Assembly (NCBI GenBank): GCA_020796225.1
Contig: CM036753.1
Span: forward strand, 1,364,001 to 1,428,000
DNA from: Arion vulgaris
Lineage: Eukaryota > Mollusca > Gastropoda > Stylommatophora > Arionidae
DNA: 64,000 bases
Direction: 5' to 3'
Part shown: in pieces, positions 23,601-31,574 of the stretch
Numbering within the stretch: position 1 is the stretch's first letter
Layout of the letters: each line of letters opens with the position of its first letter
Made by a program: the position numbers and the translations under genes
The notes under the pieces: model-generated
Told to the model about the DNA's origin: nothing
What the model saw: the letters and a program-made list of their open reading frames with translations, nothing else
The model's database searches: none

Positions 23601-26600
23601 TGATATATATCTCACAGTAAGTACACAACTAGTCATCAATGATATATATCTCACAGTAAGTACACAACTAGTCATCAATCATATATATCTCACAGTAAGT
23701 ACACAACTAGTCATCAATGTTATATATCTCACAGTAAGTACGCGACTAGTCATCAATGATATATATCTCACAGTAAGTACACAACTAGTCATCAATGTTA
23801 TATATCTCACAGTAAGTACACGAGAAATGCCAAGAGCAGCACCGTAACCTCTATATGGTCTTTGTCGATCTGACAAAGGCTTTCGACACGTTTAACAGGG
23901 AGGGTCTATGGAAGATCATGGAAAAATTTGGATGCCCAAGGAAATTCATCAAGTTCGTCCAACAGTTTCACGAGGGCATGATGGCACGTGTACTTGCGAA
24001 GGGAGCTGTCGGAAGCCTTCCATGTCACCAACGGCGTCAAACAGGGCTGTGTACTGGCCCAACACTCTTCAGCATGATGTTTGCTGCCATGCTCACGGAT
24101 GTCTTTTGGGAAGGCGACGAACATGGGGTAAAGATTAGATACAGGACAGACGGTAACCTATTCAATCTTCGGAGGTTAAAATCCTCCACCAAGGTAAAAG
24201 AATCAACTATCTCAAACCTGTTGTTTGCTGATGACTGTGCCTTCGCTACCAACTCTGAGGAAGAAATGCAGACTTACATGGACAAGTTCTCAATGGCCTG
24301 TGATAGGTTTGGCCTCACCATTAACACCAAAAACAGAGGTCATGTTCCAGCCGCCCCTAGAGAACAGTATTACGATCCAGTCATCAACATTAAACACCAG
24401 CGCCTCCAGTCAACGGACAACTTTGCTTATCTTGGCAGCCTCTATCCAGATGCAAACATAGATTCTGAGGTCCAATAGGATATCAAAGCCAGTGCTGCTC
24501 GGAAGGTTACGAGTCACTGTGTGGGAACGAAGGGGATAAGCATAGTCACAAAGCTGAAAGTTATGCAGGCCATAGTGCTATCAACGCTGCTGTACGCAAG
24601 CAGACATGGACAGTGTATAGCAGACACGCAAGAAAATTAAACCATTTCACACAAGCTGTCTACGCAGAATACTAAAAATAAACTGGCAGGACAAAATTCC
24701 AGACAGCGAAGTCCTCACAAGAGCAAAGATCCTAAGCGTCAACACCCTGTTGCAGAAGGCCCAACTGAGATGGGTCGGTCACGTTGCTCGAATGCCTGAT
24801 AAACGCATCCCAAAACAGTTGATGAATGGCGAGCTTGAAGGGGCAGACGTTTGCTGGTGGACAGAAAACGCTTTAAAGACACTCTTAAAGTGTCTCTGAA
24901 ATGCTTCGATATAGACAATACGGCTGGGAATCCTTTTCAAGATCGCCAAATGTGGCGCTGTACCAACAAAAGAGGAACCCGAATAGCTGAGAATCATCGT
25001 ATTGTTGAGTCACAGAGAAAACGAGCAGCGAAAAAACAGAGCACACAACACACACATGTCTAACCTTGATCATGTATGCCCCACTCTGTGGTCGGATTCT
25101 GTTCTAGGATTGGACTCTACAGTCACCTCCGCACACACCAGAGAGGTGCAACAGTACACGCTCGAGATTGTTGTCATCATCGCTGCGATGGACGGCTATT
25201 AAGTACGACTAGTCATCAATGTTATATATCTCACAGTAAGTACACGACTAGTCATCAATGATATATATCTCACAGTAAGTACACGACTAGTCATCAATGA
25301 TATATATCTCACAGTAAGTACACGACTAGTCATCAATGATATATATCTCACAGTAAGTACACAACTAGTCATCAATGTTATATATCTCACAGTAAGTACA
25401 CAACTAGTCATCAATGATATATATCTCACAGTAAGTACACAACTAGTCATCAATGATGTATATCTCACAGTAAGTACACAACTAGTCATCAATGATATAT
25501 ATGTCACAGTAAGTACACGACTAGTCATCAATGTTATATAACTCACAGTAAGTACACGACTAGTCATCAATGATATATATCTCACAGTAAGTACGCGACT
25601 AGTCATCAATGATATATATGTCACAGTAAGTACACGACTAGTCATCAATGATATATATGTCACAGTAAGTACACGACTAGTCATCAATGATATATAATAG
25701 CCGTCCCTCGCAAGCGATGATGACGGCTATTATATTATTATAGATTTTCTTACAACAATCTCAGACGTGTACTGTTGCACCTCTCTGGTGTGTGCGGAGG
25801 TGACTGTAGAGTCCAATCCTAGAACAGAATCCCCGACCACAGGTGGGGCATACATGATCAAGGTTAGACATGCGTGTTGTGTGCTCTGTCTTTTCGCGCT
25901 GCTCGTTTTTCTCTGTGACTCAACAATACGATGATTCTCAGCTATTCGGTTCCTCTTTTGTTGTTACAGCGCCACATTTGGCGATCTCGCTCAAGGGATT
26001 CCCAGCCCGTATTGTCTATATCGAGCATTTCAGAGACACTTTAAGAGTGTCTTTAAAGCGTTTTTTGTCCACCAGCTAAACGTCTGCCCCCTTCACGCTC
26101 GCCATACATCAACTGTTTTGGGATGCGTTTATCAGGCATTCGAGCAAAGTGACCGACCCATCTCAGTTGGGCCTTCTGCAACAGGGTGTTGACGCTGGGA
26201 TCTTTGCTCTTGTGAGGACTTCGCTGTCTGGAATTTGTCCTGCCAGTTTATTTTAGTATTCTCGAGACAGCTTTGTGGAAATGGTTTAATTTTCTTGCGT
26301 CTGCTATACACTGTCATGTCTCGCTAGGCAGCAGCGTTTAGCACTATGGCCTGAAACTTTCAGCTTTGTGACTATGCTTATCCCTCGTTCCACACAGTGA
26401 CATGTAACCTTCCGAACGCAGCACTGGCTTTGGATATCCTATTGTGGACCTCAGAATCTATGTTTGCCGATCTGATAGGAGTTCTTCTTCTTCTGTGTTT
26501 ACCAATGATATATATCTCACAGTAAGTACGCGACTAGTCATCTATGATATATATGTCACAGTAAGTACACGACTGGTTGTATAACATTGTGTGTGGTATA

Positions 26601-27571
26601 GAGTGGACACTTTATGGACTAGCCATCAATGATATATATGTCACAGTAAGTACACGACTGGTTGTATAACATTGTGTGTGGTCAACTTTCTGTGTGCCAT
26701 AGAGTGGACACTTTATGGACTAGCCATCAATGATATATATGTCACAGTAAGTACACGACTGTTTGTATAACATTGTGTGTGGTCAACTTTCTGTGTGCCA
26801 TAGAGTGGACACTTTATGGACTAGCCATCAATGATATATATCTCACAGTAAGTACGTCACTAGTCGTATAACATTGTGAAATAATCAATATCAAATGTCA
26901 TACGTTTGTCATTAGTGGTAGAATCAGAGTCATACATTTGTCATTATTTTCTGTATTCATGCATATCTTGTGCTGCTTCTGCTGTTGAATATTGGATGAT
27001 CCACAATTAAAGATGTTATCTGTCTACTTGAAGATGGATGGGGGGGATGATCTTCATTCTTTTCACGCCTGCCTATTGTATGAAGACACTAAAATAGATG
27101 TTGAATCGATCCAGCGATTTAGCCATTGTAAAAGTAGAACTGGATGCATGAGGGGCAGAGTGAGAGTGCGTTAATCAGCGAGCCCTGTGAAACATCAGTA
27201 TGCATACTCTTTGTTATTTGTTGGGGAAACTGAGCACTTGGATCTGCCCAGAGTGCAGTGACGTCAGTTTAATAACCAATAACCAAGTACATGGCCACTG
27301 ATCCTTTGACCCCAAATATGCAATTGAATGTCCAAGAATGAACAAAATAGAAAAAGAAGATATATTTGCTGTTCTTTATTATTTCACTCAAAATATTCAT
27401 CATCATCATCACCATTAGATTGTGCTGAATTATTGGTTATTTCTGTTTCAGTTTCCTAATGCTCTTGGAGGAGTTCTTGGTATCATTCAGTTTACAATTT
27501 TCTGTTTGTATGGATGTCAAGTGAAAAGTTCAAAGACCATTTTAGTAAACAGCCTACCAAGACCATTTTAG
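5743..27571 (+). CDS. SLC50A1: SWEET (SLC50) sugar transporter, six coding exons
   Basis: CDS is join(5743..5810, 7537..7614, 11799..11922, 20209..20370, 22983..23102, 27452..27571): 672 nt, 223 residues, every junction in phase with GT–AG borders. SWEETs are seven-helix uniporters that move sugars passively across plasma or internal membranes. Two MtN3 repeats (about residues 5–88 and 122–206) flank a linker helix. Family marks seen: PF at 42–43, W53 followed by the KYG motif, SPL at 139–141, LP at 158–159, W171 followed by LYG, and PN at 186–187. In the third helix the usual pore Asn aligns with Ser69. Length matches the family. An in-frame TGA lies 9 nt upstream of the ATG, which fixes the start. 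The gene spans about 22 kb because the introns are full of repeats. Exon assembly is inferred from sequence alone, with no transcript. Confidence 0.9.
5940..6175 (+). mobile_element. Family 4 repeat in SWEET intron 1
   Basis: AACACTGCGACCTACAAGGC, ATGTCGTAAGAGGCTTCTGA and CTCAGATCACATACAAATCA match the family 4 blocks. The rest of intron 1 (6180–6990) is AT-rich with no recognisable feature. Confidence 0.75.
7000..7440 (-). mobile_element. SINE fragments in SWEET intron 1
   Basis: 7195–7436 minus: tRNA-like head GGGTCTCTGTGGCATAGAGG then CAGGTTCGTTCCC, body to GCTGCTGCCCTGGC. 7000–7110 carries a separate dispersed repeat (TTGATTGATAGGACCATCAT, GTGTGCTCCGATCTCTTTCT), also found at 42060–42180. 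Confidence 0.65.
7537..7614 (+). CDS. SLC50A1: SWEET exon 2: residues 23–48
   Basis: The acceptor TTCTACAG precedes 7537 and the donor GTAAGT follows 7614. It encodes the loop and start of helix 2 (GNTSDVSPVPFIAFFV), matching the SWEET pattern G-x-T-x-x-x-S-x-x-PF. His24 sits where plant SWEETs have the first-helix proline; animal family members vary there. Confidence 0.85.
7630..8150. repeat. 92-bp tandem array, about 5.5 copies
   Basis: Units carry TTTAGTTTAGTTTAGTCATT, CAAACCAATTAGTTCATAAG and TGTTCCGATCTCCTCCTCAG. The last two copies are eroded. The array ends in the unique extension GTCTCTCAGCGTGTGGCGAC, which shows the parent dispersed repeat (other copy 48820–48960). It begins 16 bp after the SWEET exon 2 donor. 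Confidence 0.9.
8340..9375 (-). mobile_element. LINE reverse transcriptase fragment
   Basis: Minus-strand, no long open frame. It matches the 3' half of the copy at 22250–22935 (RKRKTMEKMDSGCNR-like RGRPRRRWIQD region). It is continuous at its upstream side with the 67-bp array at 9376–11072. Confidence 0.7.
9376..11072. repeat. 67-bp tandem array, about 25 copies
   Basis: The unit contains ATGTTCAGTTGCAGTAGAAT, GTCTATATTTTCCTCTACTG and TTCAAGACATTCTAAGAATTG. Copies differ mainly by G/C at one site, T/G alternation and TTCT/TCCT length. It sits at the upstream edge of a minus-strand LINE and may be LINE-derived. Confidence 0.95.
11097..11323. mobile_element. piggyBac-type MITE, second family
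   Basis: TTAA duplicated at 11097–11100 and 11320–11323. The ends CCCTTTAGCTGCTA and (minus strand) CCCTTTCGCTGCTA are inverted repeats. The 219-bp interior has no coding capacity but has short palindromic stretches (GACGTATATATACGT). It lies in SWEET intron 2, just after the 67-bp array. Confidence 0.85.
11799..11922 (+). CDS. SLC50A1: SWEET exon 3: residues 49–90
   Basis: The acceptor CTCCACAG precedes 11799 and the donor GTAGGT follows 11922. It encodes SACVWLKYGLMMDN and helix 3, ending IYYVYSTHK. The conserved W-L-x-YG is present. The helix-3 asparagine facing the sugar in characterised SWEETs aligns with Ser69. Confidence 0.87.
12005..12555 (+). mobile_element. SINE family 2 with head amplified five-fold
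   Basis: Five tandem copies (~68 bp) of the tRNA-like head, each with GCAGTAGCATAGTTGTTAGT and a box-B-like CCAGGTTCGGACCCATAGG, are followed by one body (12340–12555). That body ends GGGTTCCTTTACTTTTATTT. In SWEET intron 3. Confidence 0.88.
12540..13240 (-). mobile_element. RNase H-bearing LINE, interrupted by a SINE
   Basis: Minus-strand remnant matching 47850–48200 (codons for the C-terminal finger and the RNase H end). A 295-bp SINE sits at 12760–13054 with target duplication AGTCGTGAAGAG. Confidence 0.75.
12760..13054 (+). mobile_element. SINE family 3, complete, with target duplication
   Basis: Flanked by AGTCGTGAAGAG (12748–12759 and 13055–13066). The tRNA-like head is GGGACTGCCTAGAGTAGTTG with a B box GGGTTCGAACC. 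The core includes TGAGTACCTCTGAAGTCGG, CTGCCTGTATGGCGAGG and TTCACGCAAAAATCAGTTTC. It ends in an A-tail of about 15. Confidence 0.92.
13430..14080 (-). mobile_element. LINE reverse transcriptase fragment abutting the 15-bp array
   Basis: Reads MKYLSSIASKVGLQISYEKT, ITIESKMIKITE, NFDCTGNVKLRYELAKQH (approximate, with a stop) and VVSILTYASESWKMTKDIES. The array at 14085 begins where the RT catalytic segment would be expected. Confidence 0.75.
14085..16790. repeat. 15-bp array, about 180 units
   Basis: Units are ATCTCTTTCTGTCCC, ATCTCTTTCTGTTTC and ATCATGTTCTGTCCC variants. Because 15 is a multiple of 3 and no unit has a stop in several frames, frames of about 900 codons (CPISFCFIM… and HLFLFHHVL…) and minus frames (MGQKEMKQ…) stay open. 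A block of about 1.17 kb is duplicated within the array: marks at 14690 and 15870, and at 15330 and 16485. Flanked by LINE RT on the left. Confidence 0.95.
16791..17214. other. Spacer between the 15-bp array and the 35-bp array
   Basis: Non-coding. Two stray array-like units (GTTCTGTCCCATCTCGTTCT) at 17014–17048. A GTAGTGACTCTCAGCCC block resembles the end of a dispersed repeat also seen at 20120–20160 beyond the piggyBac element. Confidence 0.4.
17215..17385. repeat. ~35-bp array, five copies, target of piggyBac
   Basis: Units ACATATTTTAACTTCAAAAA, then CAAGTTAGTATAAAA. The TTAA used by the piggyBac element lies in the fifth unit, and the array resumes after it (TTAATATAAAAACATATTC at 20042). 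Confidence 0.88.
17388..20041 (-). mobile_element. piggyBac transposon, near full length
   Basis: Flanked by TTAA on both sides (17384–17387, 20042–20045). The terminal inverted repeats CCCTTGTTTACCA and CCGCTTGTTTACCA differ by one inserted base. The right end carries two copies of a subterminal palindrome-like motif (CTACGTGAGGGTCACGTAG type) at about 19968–20030. The transposase lies on the minus strand. The element sits in SWEET intron 3, inside a ~35-bp tandem array. Confidence 0.93.
17753..19775 (-). pseudogene. piggyBac transposase, frameshifted
   Basis: A DDE/D-type transposase read in three pieces: 19775–19038 (N-terminus, acidic, MASRKSSRTITPTQKALALL), 19035–18157 (catalytic core) and 18187–17753 (C-terminal core). 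Frame changes lie in the short A-run near 19045 and near 18200. A further slip in the A-tract near 17825 disrupts the cysteine-rich C-terminus (CRVCLKKKAKG). All three catalytic aspartates are visible: VCVDES, YCDNWYTS and GGVDKHDQ. Loss is recent, since only short indels separate the frames. It acts in the nucleus on TTAA sites when intact. The indels could also be assembly errors in homopolymers. Confidence 0.9.
20209..20370 (+). CDS. SLC50A1: SWEET exon 4: residues 91–144
   Basis: The acceptor TCTTTCAG precedes 20209 and the donor GTAAGT follows 20370, with phase 0 at both ends. It encodes the linker helix 4 and helix 5, ending VVVYASPLATL with the conserved SPL. The last 17 exon bases and the donor are repeated 83 bp downstream. 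Confidence 0.9.
20354..20519 (+). repeat. 83-bp tandem duplication of the exon 4 end and donor
   Basis: The segment starting CACCATTAGCTACATTG, followed by GTAAGTTTCTCACA, occurs at 20354 and again at 20437. The second copy is preceded by an acceptor-like TATCTTTATAG. Use of the second donor with retention of the first unit would put an in-frame TAG in the message. Confidence 0.9.
20640..20977 (+). mobile_element. SINE family 3, second copy
   Basis: Flanked by ACTTACCCTG (20630–20639 and 20978–20987). Same head and core as the copy at 12760, with an A-rich tail (AAAGAAAAAAAAA). In SWEET intron 4. Confidence 0.92.
21133..21600. repeat. 51-bp array, nine copies
   Basis: The unit has TTTATCATCAAATAGCTTGC, CCTGAGCAACATAACTTTGA and TACCTCTAAAG. 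It is built from a LINE 3' end. The 17-codon unit keeps a minus-strand frame open; not a gene. Confidence 0.93.
21600..21731 (+). mobile_element. SINE 3-core 3' fragment with (GAA)n tail
   Basis: CCTACATGGCGAGGGACACT, CAGTCAGAAACTCTAAACCA and AGCGTCATGGCTAACACCTG, then (GAA)8. A second short piece of this tail lies at 26483–26500 on the minus strand. Confidence 0.7.
22140..22935 (+). mobile_element. LINE reverse transcriptase, C-terminal part
   Basis: Reads KDIFINGEKVENVNSFEYLG, then in other frames ACLFPVTI-like, KGLNIKDNWLMLQIRKRKLR and YFGQKD, ending GWQSYAQDKLICDDD. It lies head-to-head with the minus copy to its left, about 50 bp before SWEET exon 5. Confidence 0.8.
22983..23102 (+). 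CDS. SLC50A1: SWEET exon 5: residues 145–184
   Basis: The acceptor TTGTCTTTAG precedes 22983. It encodes VIKEKSTQSISLPLCVVNFL then the EWTLYG motif and NDIYLT. The donor after 23102 is the first of a long series of nearly identical GTAAGT donors downstream. Phase is 0 at both ends. Confidence 0.92.
23064..23822 (+). repeat. Exon-end/splice-donor array, block 1 (39-bp unit)
   Basis: The 39-bp unit consists of the last ~30 bases of SWEET exon 5 (GACTAGTCATCAATGATATA onward) plus the donor GTAAGTACAC. Sixteen copies of the donor are counted. A longer ~101-bp version, reaching back into the exon to TTGTGTGTGGTCAAC, is interspersed at about 23171–23270 and 23425–23520. Units differ by only a few bases. 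Confidence 0.95.
23823..25201 (+). mobile_element. LINE family A, 5'-truncated, inside the donor array
   Basis: The frame 23855–24478 is an RT fragment: VFVDLTKAFDTFNREGLW (motif A) and LLFADDCAFATNSEEEMQ (motif C, FADD). Frameshifts follow, then WTVYSRHARKLNHF-like, RWVGHVARMPDKRIPKQ-like and a C-terminal finger (HVCPTLW…SRIGLYSHLRTHQRG). The 3' end reads GGACGGCTATTA at 25201. It splits the exon 5 array, so it is younger than the array. Confidence 0.9.
25202..25697 (+). repeat. Exon-end/splice-donor array, block 2
   Basis: Twelve further 39-bp units with an intact GTAAGTAC donor, plus a final partial unit. The block lies between the 3' ends of two converging LINE copies, so it was once continuous with blocks 1 and 3. 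Confidence 0.93.
25698..26482 (-). mobile_element. LINE family A, 3' part, opposite orientation
   Basis: Minus-strand copy with RWVGHFARMPDKRIPKQ-type and finger sequences. Its 3' end at 25698 carries ATAGCCGTC…GACGGCTAT as an inverted repeat around TCGCAAGCGA. It faces the 3' end of the plus copy across 496 bp of array. Confidence 0.85.
26500..26872 (+). repeat. Exon-end/splice-donor array, block 3 (~101-bp units)
   Basis: Five donors. Three copies are of the long unit that carries most of exon 5's 3' half (GTGGTCAACTTTCTGTGTGC, then GAGTGGACACTTTATGG). One of them has lost part of the unit (GTGTGGTATAGAGTGG). Confidence 0.92.
26990..27300 (+). mobile_element. RNase H-bearing LINE, 3' end fragment
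   Basis: Encodes LLYEDTKIDVESIQRFSH and, in another frame, a WICPECSDVSLITNN-like end, as in the copy at 1311–1571. It sits in SWEET intron 5, after array block 3. Confidence 0.7.
27452..27571 (+). CDS. SLC50A1: SWEET exon 6: residues 185–223 and stop
   Basis: The acceptor TTCTGTTTCAG precedes 27452. It encodes FPNALGGVLGIIQFTIFCLY (helix 7 with the conserved PN), a short tail and a TAG at 27569–27571. The final 13 codons lie inside a 26-bp tandem array that continues into the 3'UTR, so the stop falls in the second repeat unit. Confidence 0.88.
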   Translation, partial: FPNALGGVLGIIQFTIFCLYGCQVKSSKTILVNSLPRPF

Positions 27572-27825
27572 TAAACACCCTGCCAAGACTATTTTAGTAA
27601 CATCTACCAAGATCATTTATCTCCTACCAAGACTATTTTAGTAAACACTCAGATCTTTGAGTAAACACCTACCAAGATCATATTTAGTAAACAGCCTACC
27701 AAGACTATAAACACCTCCAAGATTATTAGTAAACAGCCTACCAAGACCATTTTAGTAAACACCTACCAAGACCATTTTAGTAAACAGCCTACCAAGATCA
27801 TATTTGAGTAAACAGCCTACCACAA
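27533..27825 (+). repeat. 26-bp array overlapping the SWEET stop codon and 3'UTR
   Basis: About twelve degenerate units of the pattern AAGACCATTTTAGTAAACAG plus CCTACC. The first unit codes for residues KTILVNSLP, and the stop is read in the second. Several units carry small deletions. Confidence 0.9.
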
Positions 27826-27839
27826 CCATGGATATAAGA

Positions 27840-28330
27840 TCACATACAAACCACAAAGAGTGGTTTAAAAAGTGGTCGTATGAAGCGTTCGTGGGAGAAG
27901 AATAATCTTGTGAAGCATCGACTGAGAGTCAGATACAACAACAGCCTCAACCTCCATCCTCATACTAGAAGTAGTTGTCCTGTATGCCCCACTTCGCCCT
28001 GCAACAACCCTACCATACGCATTAGCCAAGAATCTCCAGCCTGACTTCTCACCATGATGAACTGATCCATTGGTATATACAACATCATCATCCCTTGCAG
28101 TATCTTCTATCAGCTGCTTAACTGCGAGATCAGCCTTCATGTTGCCCCAATCTCTACATTATCTTCCAAGAGTAATGATAACGTAGCAATGGTTGGTCAT
28201 GCTACCATCTGTTGGGATCCATTCTTCCCCTTTGGTAGGGTCGCAACCGTGGTCACCTGACCAATTGTTCTCTCAGCCTGTGTCATCCACAACATGCCAC
28301 GCTTGATTCTTGTGCCCTTAACATCAATAG
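27840..28330 (-). mobile_element. RNase H-bearing LINE fragment with internal deletion
   Basis: Reads DDVVYTNGSVHHGEKSGWRF (RNase H first strand with the D-G-S motif changed to N-G-S), then RTTTSSMRMEVEAVVVSDSQSMLHK. The region between EAV and VVSDS is deleted relative to the copy at 48016–48423. It lies just beyond the SWEET 3' array. Confidence 0.8.
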
Positions 28331-28334
28331 TGTT

Positions 28335-29390
28335 CTTGTGCAGTTCTGACTAAAATGTAACTGAGAAAATAGAATGTACCAGTGGCCATGTGTTTATGGT
28401 GTATAAGTGTGTTGCAGACACACGACTTATTGTCAGATATCTAGTTTGAAATCTGTCTCAGACCTCTCTAAAATTTTGTTGAAACCTGATATTAAACATG
28501 TGAGAGAGAGAATTTTAAATGCAACTTTTATGAAGAAAAGTTTATTTTTAAAAACCAATTGTGTTAATAGACTAAGAGTTTGGAAAAGTATGGACATCTT
28601 AGTTTTTAAACCGACTTATGGTGGTGCTGTAGGTTAAATCTTAACTTCTTAAAGTTTTTAAACCAACTTAGTGATGGTGCTGTAGGTTGAAATCTTAGCT
28701 TCTTAAAGTTTTTTAAACCGACTTACTGGTGGTGCTGTAGTTTGAAATCTTAGCTTCTTAAAGTTTTTAAACCAACTTATGTGGTGCTGTAGTTGAAATC
28801 TTAACTTCAAAGTCAGGAATGTATGGTAGGTGTACGCTGAGACATCATGCAGATGTAGTTTCTGGTTGTAGTTTCTGGTTGTAGTTGCTGTTTGTTGTGT
28901 GAAGGCAAAACATACAAAAACTAAGTACGGCAGTTGTACAAAACCTTTTTAACCAAAAGATCTTTTATCAAAGTATACAAGATAAAATGAAAACAGATGT
29001 TGGTCCTATACACCAGACATCATAGACACAGGGACATGATTTTATTGTGTGAAACTATTCAATTCCTGTTTGTTTTGTAAACAGGTCATGTTATTGACAC
29101 TAGTTTAGACAAGTTTATAAAATATATATTTATATAATATTGATGTATTTACTATGAAACTGCTACATGATTTATGAATATTCATAGCAGATTTAATCAA
29201 CATTCAGATTGCATTCAGGAAAATGTATAAATTAACGTAAGTTTATCAAAACAATTCCTAGTTGTACATCAGCTAATAACAGCTACAGTCAAACAATTGT
29301 TTTGGAATGTGAACAATATACATATGTTATCTTCTTTTCTCTCTCTCTCTTTTAATGGTTTCCGTTCACAATGGAACATAGAACTGCAAC
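28335..29390. other. Intergenic, no gene
   Basis: AT-rich sequence downstream of SWEET, containing the 54-bp array (28590–28810). I see no exon with family resemblance here. Confidence 0.5.
28590..28810. repeat. ~54-bp array, four copies
   Basis: Units with TTTTTAAACCAACTTA, GGTGGTGCTGTAG and GAAATCTTAGCTTCTTAAAG, with small indels. Confidence 0.85.
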
Positions 29391-29429
29391 TTATCACTCT
29401 TCTTCTTCTTCTGCGATCAACATTTGCTA

Positions 29430-29800
29430 TGCGACTACTCCGGTATGTGTTGTAAACAGGGCGGTGCGCTTGAGGTCTTCACCGGCCCCCTCATAGTTTG
29501 TCTTGTAGGGCTGCAACTTGATCACTAAAAGTAATAGTTTTTCTATACAGTGTTTCTGATGGGAAATAGAGACTGAAATTGAATTAAGCACTAGGTCAGT
29601 ATTTGATTGCAGAGTCTGTAACAAACCCAATTTTCCAGTCATGTTCCAGTCATCTATTACATCCTGTATCCATCTTATCTTTCTTTTCTCTTCTTTCCTG
29701 AATTTCTCCTCCATAAACATCTTTTCTAAAGCTTTTTATGTCCAAAACACTTCACTTTCCTCAATCTGAGTTTTCCCATCACCCAATTTTCTTCAATTCT
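29430..29800 (-). mobile_element. LINE C-terminal fragment
   Basis: Minus strand: MFMEEKFRKEEKRKIRWIQD followed by VIDDWNMTGKLGLLQ, the RGRPRRRWIQD region of the LINEs above. It ends in a (GAA)n-type tail at 29395–29413. Confidence 0.65.
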
Positions 29801-30835
29801 GAGTACTGAGATTAACATCAAAATAAATAAATAAATGTATATCTGACATTTGCATATCAGAACAGCGGCGTAACTATGCGAGGCTAGATAGATCAAGCAA
29901 CAGCATAACTTTTATCGGACGTATAGTCATCATATATAAGTGTTAGATGCATGATACTATGGTTTCTGATGCACCTTCTGGTCTAGTATCACAGACTTCC
30001 AGCAACTTCTAAGAGGGAGAGAGAGAGCTCATCCCTGAACTTTCTTATTCAAGCTAACACAAACAGGGCATGTAGGCATCTATCAGTGTCGAAACATCAT
30101 ATACCATCTCAGTCCTGCATGGCAATCTACTGAAAACAAAATATTCCCACATAGAAAATAGCATGCAGAATTTGAAAACATAAACAGCACAAAATACAGG
30201 AATAGAATAGTTCAAATTCACACCAACCATGGTCTAAACACAGCTGTTTGCCACCATCTTGAAATCGAAAGTCCATCTGTATAACATTTTGTGAAGCATG
30301 AGCTAGAGCTTTGAATTTATAGAATCATTTCAAATATTTATTTTGTCAATCAAAATGTCTGCATTTATTTTTAATTGATCAACACTTTATACAGTGGTAT
30401 CTATTTGATGTATTTATATTATTTAAGTATTGTCATCATACTATCGCACAACACCATTTAATGTAGTAGTTTCAGTTTTCAAACTAGCTCATCTATCTAT
30501 TATTTAAAACTAGGCCATCTAATACTTGATTAGTTTTCTAAGTATGTGTCTTATCCAGCTTCAGTCTTTGTGTACAGATCTCCTAATATTTTTTAATGAC
30601 AAAGAAATTCTGGCTTGATATATCCATTTGTTGTTATCCTGGCACACCTCTTCTGTTGTTATTTTCTATAGAAATCTATAATGTATGTGTTACTGTCAGT
30701 TACTGGGTTGCTAGTTTGAACTGGTGTCTGTAAAGTGAGCTTGCTTACATTTATTGTTATTATTTATAGTTTCTTGAGATTTATTTCAGTTCACACTTGT
30801 TGGCTGTATTTGTTCAGTCTGTTTATCTTTTCCTA

Positions 30836-31115
30836 CATAGGTTGGTAGCATTGAGATGTCATCTGTATATGTTGGTAGCAATGTGCCAGCACTGAGATGT
30901 CATCTGTATATGTTGGTAGCAATGTGCCAACACTGAGATGTCATCTGTATATGTTGGTAGCAATGTGCCAACACTGAGATGTCATCTGTATATGTTGGTA
31001 GCAATGTGCCAGCAATGAGATGTCATCTGTATATGTTGGTAGCAATGTGCCAGCAATGCGATGTCATCTGTATATGTTGGTAGCAATGTGCCAACACTGA
31101 GATGTCATCTGTATA
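30836..31115. repeat. 41-bp array, seven copies
   Basis: Units TATGTTGGTAGCAATGTGCC and AACACTGAGATGTCATCTGTA; the first copy is short. Confidence 0.9.
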
Positions 31116-31574
31116 TTTTAAATCTTCCAATGTGAAGAACATTATATGAAAATCTATAACAATCAAGAAGAGAATGATTGACAGTGGACACCTGTGGTGT
31201 CACAGATTGTTGTTGACATATGTTCTAACTTGTAACAGACACAGTTGTTGTGATTAGATTGTCTGCCTCAAATGTTAGATCAAATGTACTACTGTTGCTG
31301 CTGATGAGCTATGTTACTGAAATAGAAATATTTATTCAATGTTTCCATTATGTCTCTACTCTTGGTGATTTTATCTTGACAATTGCTTTTATACTTGATG
31401 TCATTTCAAGCTTTTACATTATTCACGATATTATTCATCTCTTTCATGTCACTTTTTCTTCCTCATGACATCTGGCATTATCATGTCTGTGTATGTGTGT
31501 ATATATATATCTATATACAAAGTTGTTTACAGTTGATCACTTCAGTTTTGAACATTGTACATATATTGAGACAT

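Noticed and set aside
23064..25697. CRISPR-like array
   Set aside because: Units are contiguous 39-bp tandem repeats without spacers, contain exon sequence, and lie in an animal gene.
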